Shown here one piece after another: positions 60,504 through 64,000 of a stretch of DNA of 64,000 nt (its first letter is position 1; every line of letters begins with the position of its first letter). Source of the stretch: Campylobacter sp. GTDB lineage: Bacteria > Campylobacterota > Campylobacteria > Campylobacterales > Campylobacteraceae. The stretch is taken from positions 682,001 to 746,000 of the forward strand of contig NZ_JAHZBQ010000001.1 in the NCBI RefSeq assembly GCF_019423325.1. The letters run 5' to 3'. The notes beneath the pieces were generated by a model. That model saw only the letters and a list, made by a program, of their open reading frames with translations. It had not been told where the DNA came from and did not search any database. The position numbers and the translations under genes were made by a program.

Positions 60504-60519
60504 TTCTAAAAGGTTGTAA

Positions 60520-60951
60520 ATGAAAAATTTCAGTTTTACGGCGCTGTTTCTGTGCTGTATCATCGCGACTTTGTTCGGCGCGCCGTCTGCCAACGACGCC
60601 AACGCCACGAACATAGTCGTTTCAGATGAGCTTCGGGCAAAATACAAAATCAAACCTCATCACGAGCATTTGGCGTTTGACTGCGTCGATTGCCACGTAA
60701 ATCAAGGAAGCGATCCGTCTAAATTTAAAAGTATCGGCGACAAAGGCTGTATCAGCTGCCACGGCGACAAAAAGCAGCTCGCTTTGAGGCTTAAATTTAT
60801 GGATACGCTCAAGGCCAATCCGCACAACTCCGTCCACGACGGTCCTACGCTATACTGCGACGAATGCCACAACGAGCACAAGGCATCTACGAATATGTGT
60901 ACCGAATGCCACGAGCACGAAGTGCCGCAATGGATGGGGGTGACGCCATGA
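60520..60951 (+). CDS. Small tetrahaem cytochrome c (FccB-like)
   Basis: A 143-residue periplasmic cytochrome: a signal peptide (SFTALFLCCIIATLFGAPSA) and four CXXCH haem sites, CVDCH, CISCH, CDECH and CTECH, with extra His residues for bis-His ligation. It has the tetrahaem class III/STC look of the haem domain that is fused to the flavoprotein in Shewanella FccA. As a separate subunit it would carry electrons from the NapC-type quinol dehydrogenase to the flavin. Its stop overlaps the start of the next gene. Confidence 0.9.
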   Translation: MKNFSFTALFLCCIIATLFGAPSANDANATNIVVSDELRAKYKIKPHHEHLAFDCVDCHVNQGSDPSKFKSIGDKGCISCHGDKKQLALRLKFMDTLKANPHNSVHDGPTLYCDECHNEHKASTNMCTECHEHEVPQWMGVTP

Positions 60952-61619
60952 GAATTTCTAAAAAATTACTAGCGCTTATCATCTTAATAAGCGGCATTAT
61001 AGGGTTTTTCGTCGTCGTGCCGGTGCATTACGCGCTTGAGAAAACAAGCACCGATAAATTCTGCGACGTCTGCCACGAGATGGATCCGATGGTGATCGCC
61101 TATCAAGACGACGTGCATTCGGGCAAGGGCAAAACGGGCGTCAAAGCCAAATGCGTCGATTGCCACCTACCGCACGACAATATCGTAAAATACGTCTATC
61201 AAAAGGCCAAAAACGGCGTGTTGGAGGGCTACTCGCACTTCTTTGACGAGCCTGAGAAATACGACTGGAATAAAAGGCGCGAAAACCGCGAGCACTATGT
61301 GTTTGACAACGGCTGCACGAGCTGCCACGCCACCGTGATCGACAGCAAAATCACCTCCGAGCAAGCACAGCGCATGCACGCGCACTACAAAAAGCTCCTA
61401 GGCACCGAGCGCGAGCTCAAATGCGCGAGCTGCCACGTAAGCGCGGGACACGGCATTGGGCTTCGCAACTACCTAGAGTACTGGCGACCGACGTATAAAA
61501 TTTACGAAAAGAAGATGATGGAGGAAAAGATCAAAGCTAAGAAGGAATTTTTCGGCGACGAGTATAAACCGAGCGCCGAAGAGCAGGCCTTTATGGACGC
61601 TTCTAGTGCGAAGAAATAA
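60948..61619 (+). CDS. NapC/NirT-type membrane tetrahaem quinol dehydrogenase (FccC-like)
   Basis: A 223-residue membrane-anchored cytochrome. I start it at the ATG at 60948, which overlaps the previous stop (ATGA) and leads straight into a membrane helix (LLALIILISGIIGFFVVVP). Four CXXCH sites follow: CDVCH, CVDCH, CTSCH and CASCH, and CHEMDPM matches the NapC/NirT/NrfH family haem 1 region. It oxidises menaquinol and passes electrons to the periplasm. Menaquinone would come from the mqnC pathway. Confidence 0.92.
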   Translation: MRISKKLLALIILISGIIGFFVVVPVHYALEKTSTDKFCDVCHEMDPMVIAYQDDVHSGKGKTGVKAKCVDCHLPHDNIVKYVYQKAKNGVLEGYSHFFDEPEKYDWNKRRENREHYVFDNGCTSCHATVIDSKITSEQAQRMHAHYKKLLGTERELKCASCHVSAGHGIGLRNYLEYWRPTYKIYEKKMMEEKIKAKKEFFGDEYKPSAEEQAFMDASSAKK

Positions 61620-62008
61620 CGCCGCTTGAAATCCTAGAATTTCTAAATTTCAAAATTCCGCCGAGGTTTAGCTGAGACCTTGACGGGATTTTTGAAATTT
61701 TGGCGAGGTTTTTGTGAAATTTTTATTAAATTTTATCGACTTTTAGATTTAAAATTTACCCGAATTCTCGATTTAAAATTTCATCTATCAGACCATATTT
61801 AAACCAACTGCCCGCAACTTAAGTTTATGCGCTTCTTACTCGCCAGCTTGTAAACGAAAAGTATCGACAAAAACCCTTGCAATTACATCTCTATGAGCCT
61901 TACTATGGTGCGAACTTAAAAATTTCATACTCACGATACATTTATGAGAGCATAAGGCTAGCATAAATTATCGAGGGTATAATCGAATTAAAATTTTAGG
62001 AGGAAGCG
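61620..62008. other. Gene-free spacer with a promoter at its end
   Basis: 389 bp, lower in GC than the preceding genes toward its right end. AAATTT and AAATTC hexamers dominate 61630-61790. No gene is seen. Confidence 0.55.
61978..61983 (+). promoter_or_regulatory. -10 box TATAAT of the 62009 gene
   Basis: GAGGGTATAATC, 25 bases before the ATG at 62009; AGGAGG is at 62000-62005, unusually strong for this window. Confidence 0.6.
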
Positions 62009-62461
62009 ATGGCGTTTGAAAATGCAATCATCACCAAAGAGGATGATGAGAAGTATGGATTGAGTGCGCTATATGGTAAGTATAATTATGGAGCAAAGTT
62101 GCCAAATCTAAATTTTACAATAGATAGGCAATTAGATTGCTGGCTTTTAAAAATTTATAGCTTTCCAGATCCAAATTATGACAGAGCATTGCTTTCTAAA
62201 TCTATTTGGGTTTTATATTATGATGGAAAATATATCGAAGCTATTTTAGATGAAAGTTGTAAAATCAATAAAACAAAAATACCGAATGACTTTCATAGAA
62301 TTTGGCAACTTTTAAGTTTAAAACCAAAATATACTTTAACCTTAGAATTTCAAGATATTTTAAATATATTAGAAGCTGCATTGAAAACATATAGAGATAT
62401 TGATCTATATAAATCAAGAGAGAACTACACTATGGAGTTACAAAACTTAATCGATAAGTAA
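62009..62461 (+). CDS. Unknown low-GC protein, likely acquired
   Basis: A 150-residue soluble protein without signal or membrane segment, rich in Lys, Asn, Ile and Tyr (YGKYNYGAKLPNLNFTID, SIWVLYYDGKYIEAILDES). Its AT-rich codons (AAA, AAT, TTA, ATA) are unlike the GC-rich codon use of all neighbours, which suggests recent transfer. It starts with a strong AGGAGG site. It is followed by a short ORF and precedes the porin gene. The size, composition and isolation fit an orphan immunity protein of a polymorphic toxin, but I do not recognise the family. Confidence 0.75.
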   Translation: MAFENAIITKEDDEKYGLSALYGKYNYGAKLPNLNFTIDRQLDCWLLKIYSFPDPNYDRALLSKSIWVLYYDGKYIEAILDESCKINKTKIPNDFHRIWQLLSLKPKYTLTLEFQDILNILEAALKTYRDIDLYKSRENYTMELQNLIDK

Positions 62462-62471
62462 GAGAAATAAA

Positions 62472-62585
62472 ATGGCGTTTGTTGCATGGCATGTTCCAAA
62501 AGGAATTTTAAATGTGCCTGAAATAGGAGAGTTTGTAACGATGCACCTAAAAGAATATCCACACCTTTCGTATCAAAAGATTTAA
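62472..62585 (+). CDS. 37-residue ORF, probably a gene fragment
   Basis: ATG to TAA encodes MAFVAWHVPKGILNVPEIGE and a further 17 residues. It lies 10 bp after the previous stop, in the same low-GC patch, with GAGAAATAA upstream as a weak ribosome site. Reading past the stop continues in similar composition for nine codons (NARKVYFL), so it may be the remnant of a longer protein carried in with the preceding gene. No family is recognised. Confidence 0.35.
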   Translation: MAFVAWHVPKGILNVPEIGEFVTMHLKEYPHLSYQKI

Positions 62586-62902
62586 AACGCTAGAAAGGTA
62601 TATTTCTTGTAATTGTAATGAAATTTCTAAAATTTTATAAATTTAAAATTCCTATAAAGCACGCGTAACAAAATCCTCGTCAAAATTTCAACGCCCAAGC
62701 TTTATTTAAATTTCGGTACGCCAAGCTCTGCGGTGAAATTTTAGATAAATTTTAAAATTCAAGAGCATGTTTAAATTTAGGAGGTTTGGATGAAGCATTT
62801 ATCAAGCGCGAGCCCGCTTGATAATGCATGATGGGGAAGAGTAAATTTTTCGGGTTTAACGCCCTTTTTGCGTTATATATGAGGCAAAATAATGCAGATG
62901 AG
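62586..62902. other. Gene-free spacer between low-GC genes and the porin
   Basis: No gene is seen. AAATTT and AAATTC hexamers are frequent to about 62780. The rest is the 3' flank of the porin gene. A GAGGTTTGGATGAAG (ATG at 62790) has a start-like look but reaches a stop within 13 codons. Confidence 0.5.
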
Positions 62903-62927
62903 AAAGAGCGGAAATACTCCGCTCTTT
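62903..62927 (-). terminator. Terminator hairpin of the porin gene
   Basis: AAAGAGCGGA (62903-62912) pairs perfectly with TCCGCTCTTT (62918-62927) around a 5-nt loop, directly after the porin stop codon at 62934. On the minus strand the stem ends in CTTT and is followed by a weak T-rich stretch. Confidence 0.7.
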
Positions 62928-62933
62928 AAAGCT

Positions 62934-64000
62934 TTAGTTGCCGCTTAGATCAAATTTATACGCAGCCTGCAACCATATCTCGTTCTCGTCGAACTTTCTA
63001 TTTACGCCGCTAGCGTAGTGATCGCTTCTCTCAAGCGCAGTGTAAGTTACGCCCAAGCTTAGCCCCTTCACGGCCTTAGGAGCGTAGTTTGCCGTTACCG
63101 CCCAGCCCTCTACGTCCATGCTGGTGCCGACCCTTTGGCCCGCAGCCCCGCTAGCATTGATATTATTCGTGCCGCCTACTCTGTCTTGATTGCCTTTTAC
63201 GTAGTGTAGTGCGGTTTTGAAGCCATCTAGGCCAATAGCACCGAAGTTGTAATCAAGCACGACCTTATGCGTATCCATACCCGCGTATCCCGTGAATACG
63301 AACGGACCTCTAATAGGCAGAGCGGTGTATGATCCAGGGCCGTTACCGACGCCTAAAATAACGGCATCGTCGTCGCTAACGGTCGTATAGGCATACGATA
63401 GACCGAATCCAAAAAACTCGCTAACCGAGACTCTTGCGCCGAACATATCGCCGTCAAGCCTTCTTGGCTCCAGCCCTCCGTTTACGCGCGAGCCTTTGTA
63501 GTTAAGATCAAATCCTAGCTTTAAAATCTCGCCTACCGGCACTTTTACATTCGCCTCGGCAAGATATAGGCTAACGTCGCCGTCCTTTAACGCATTAACA
63601 GGTTTTACGTCTGTTACTGCTGCGTAAGCGCCGGTTAAAGTAGTATAAGGCAGGGATTTGTTTTGAACGTATGCGGAGAAGATATTTTCAAATTTTACGG
63701 CGATAGGACCCGTCATATTACCCAGAATCACTCTATCTTTAAACAAAGGAGCCTTTCCTTCGCCTGCCGGAGCGCCCATAGCGGTTTTGCTCCTTCCTTG
63801 GAATTTATAAAACCATCCGCCCCACAAGGTAGTATCGGGGATATCTTTATTAGATATCGCTACACCCTCGAAAGCTTCTTTAAACGCCCTCGTATAGTTG
63901 CCTGCTACCAGCGGAGTAACAACATATTGTCTTCCTGCTTTTATATCGGTATTTCCTATGCCGTATCCTAGGTATAATTCAGATAATACCGCACCCTTGG
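62934..64000 (-). CDS. Campylobacter-type outer-membrane porin, N-terminus outside the window
   Basis: The last ~355 residues of a beta-barrel porin are encoded, and the frame stays open to the window end. Alternating strands with aromatic ends, and motifs such as GRQYVVTPLVAGNYTRAFK, WGGWFYKFQGRS and AYTTVSDDDAVILGVGNG, match the OprD/MOMP-like porins of Campylobacter. The protein ends YKFDLSGN rather than in the usual terminal Phe, so the last strand may be followed by a short tail. An internal TTG at 63827 is not the start: coding sequence with porin motifs continues upstream of it. Confidence 0.88.
   Translation of the reverse strand, partial: KGAVLSELYLGYGIGNTDIKAGRQYVVTPLVAGNYTRAFKEAFEGVAISNKDIPDTTLWGGWFYKFQGRSKTAMGAPAGEGKAPLFKDRVILGNMTGPIAVKFENIFSAYVQNKSLPYTTLTGAYAAVTDVKPVNALKDGDVSLYLAEANVKVPVGEILKLGFDLNYKGSRVNGGLEPRRLDGDMFGARVSVSEFFGFGLSYAYTTVSDDDAVILGVGNGPGSYTALPIRGPFVFTGYAGMDTHKVVLDYNFGAIGLDGFKTALHYVKGNQDRVGGTNNINASGAAGQRVGTSMDVEGWAVTANYAPKAVKGLSLGVTYTALERSDHYASGVNRKFDENEIWLQAAYKFDLSGN

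Noticed and set aside
62934..63827. Internal TTG at 63827 as the start of the porin
   Set aside because: The reading frame continues upstream to the window end with porin-like sequence; the gene is simply cut by the window.

Overview
The window looks like a chromosomal segment of a Campylobacter with unusually high GC for the genus, of the oral gracilis/rectus/showae/curvus type. This is inferred from gene content and gene order, and no species call can be proven here. Markers are the futalosine-pathway menaquinone gene mqnC, an epsilonproteobacterial aspB-cysE-speA-hisS cluster, murF-hydrolase-ddl-ruvA followed by an Mla-type lipid transporter and murJ-cysS-msbA-like genes, periplasmic Tat-exported flavocytochrome-c-type reductases, a TsdA-like dihaem cytochrome and a Campylobacter-type porin. 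Genes have TATAAT -10 boxes and AAGGA-type ribosome sites, with many TTG and GTG starts. I see no rRNA, tRNA, CRISPR array, prophage or insertion sequence.

Layout. 0-5 kb (minus strand): a relic of a small gene whose intact paralogue lies at 48.9 kb, a flavodoxin-ferredoxin fusion, and two orphan flavocytochrome-type flavoproteins. 5-14 kb (minus): alpha-2-macroglobulin plus penicillin-binding protein 1C, the latter swollen by two repeat-rich insertions. 14-21 kb: a UvrD-like helicase, upp and small housekeeping genes. 21-30 kb (minus): murF, hydrolase, Phd/YefM-like gene, ddl, ruvA, auxiliary lipoprotein, mlaD, mlaF, mlaE. 30-38 kb: murJ-cysS, an MsbA-like exporter and two convergent MFS transporters. 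38.6-42 kb (plus): SPFH-NfeD-MntA-HepT-MqnC in one tight unit. 42-49.5 kb: an M16 peptidase homologue lacking HxxEH, recG with a roughly 375-residue insertion, and two unknown small genes separated by about 1 kb holding a G9 tract and two degenerate tandem arrays. 49.6-55.1 kb: hisS-speA-cysE-hypothetical-aspB, mostly joined by ATGA overlaps. 56.6-61.6 kb: a TsdA-like cytochrome, a LysR regulator, and a divergent operon of flavoprotein, tetrahaem cytochrome and NapC-type quinol dehydrogenase. 62-64 kb: low-GC unknown genes and a partial porin.

How the genes work together. The clearest physiology is anaerobic respiration. Menaquinol (mqnC pathway) would feed the NapC-type membrane cytochrome, then the periplasmic tetrahaem cytochrome, then one or more of three Tat-exported flavin reductases. 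Active-site differences among the three suggest different substrates. A second theme is the envelope: PBP1C with alpha-2-macroglobulin, MurF, Ddl, MurJ, Mla transport, an MsbA-like flippase and a porin.

The most unusual feature is a sequence texture. Intergenic DNA, and in-frame expansions inside pbpC, recG, murF and the nfeD tail, are packed with RAATTY hexamers (AAATTT, GAATTT, AAATTC, GAATTC), often at regular 15-27 bp spacing. RAATTY is the methylated motif that marks DNA for natural transformation in C. jejuni. I propose that uptake-driven accumulation of this motif has shaped both spacers and protein insertions; this is a hypothesis with concrete tests listed under findings.
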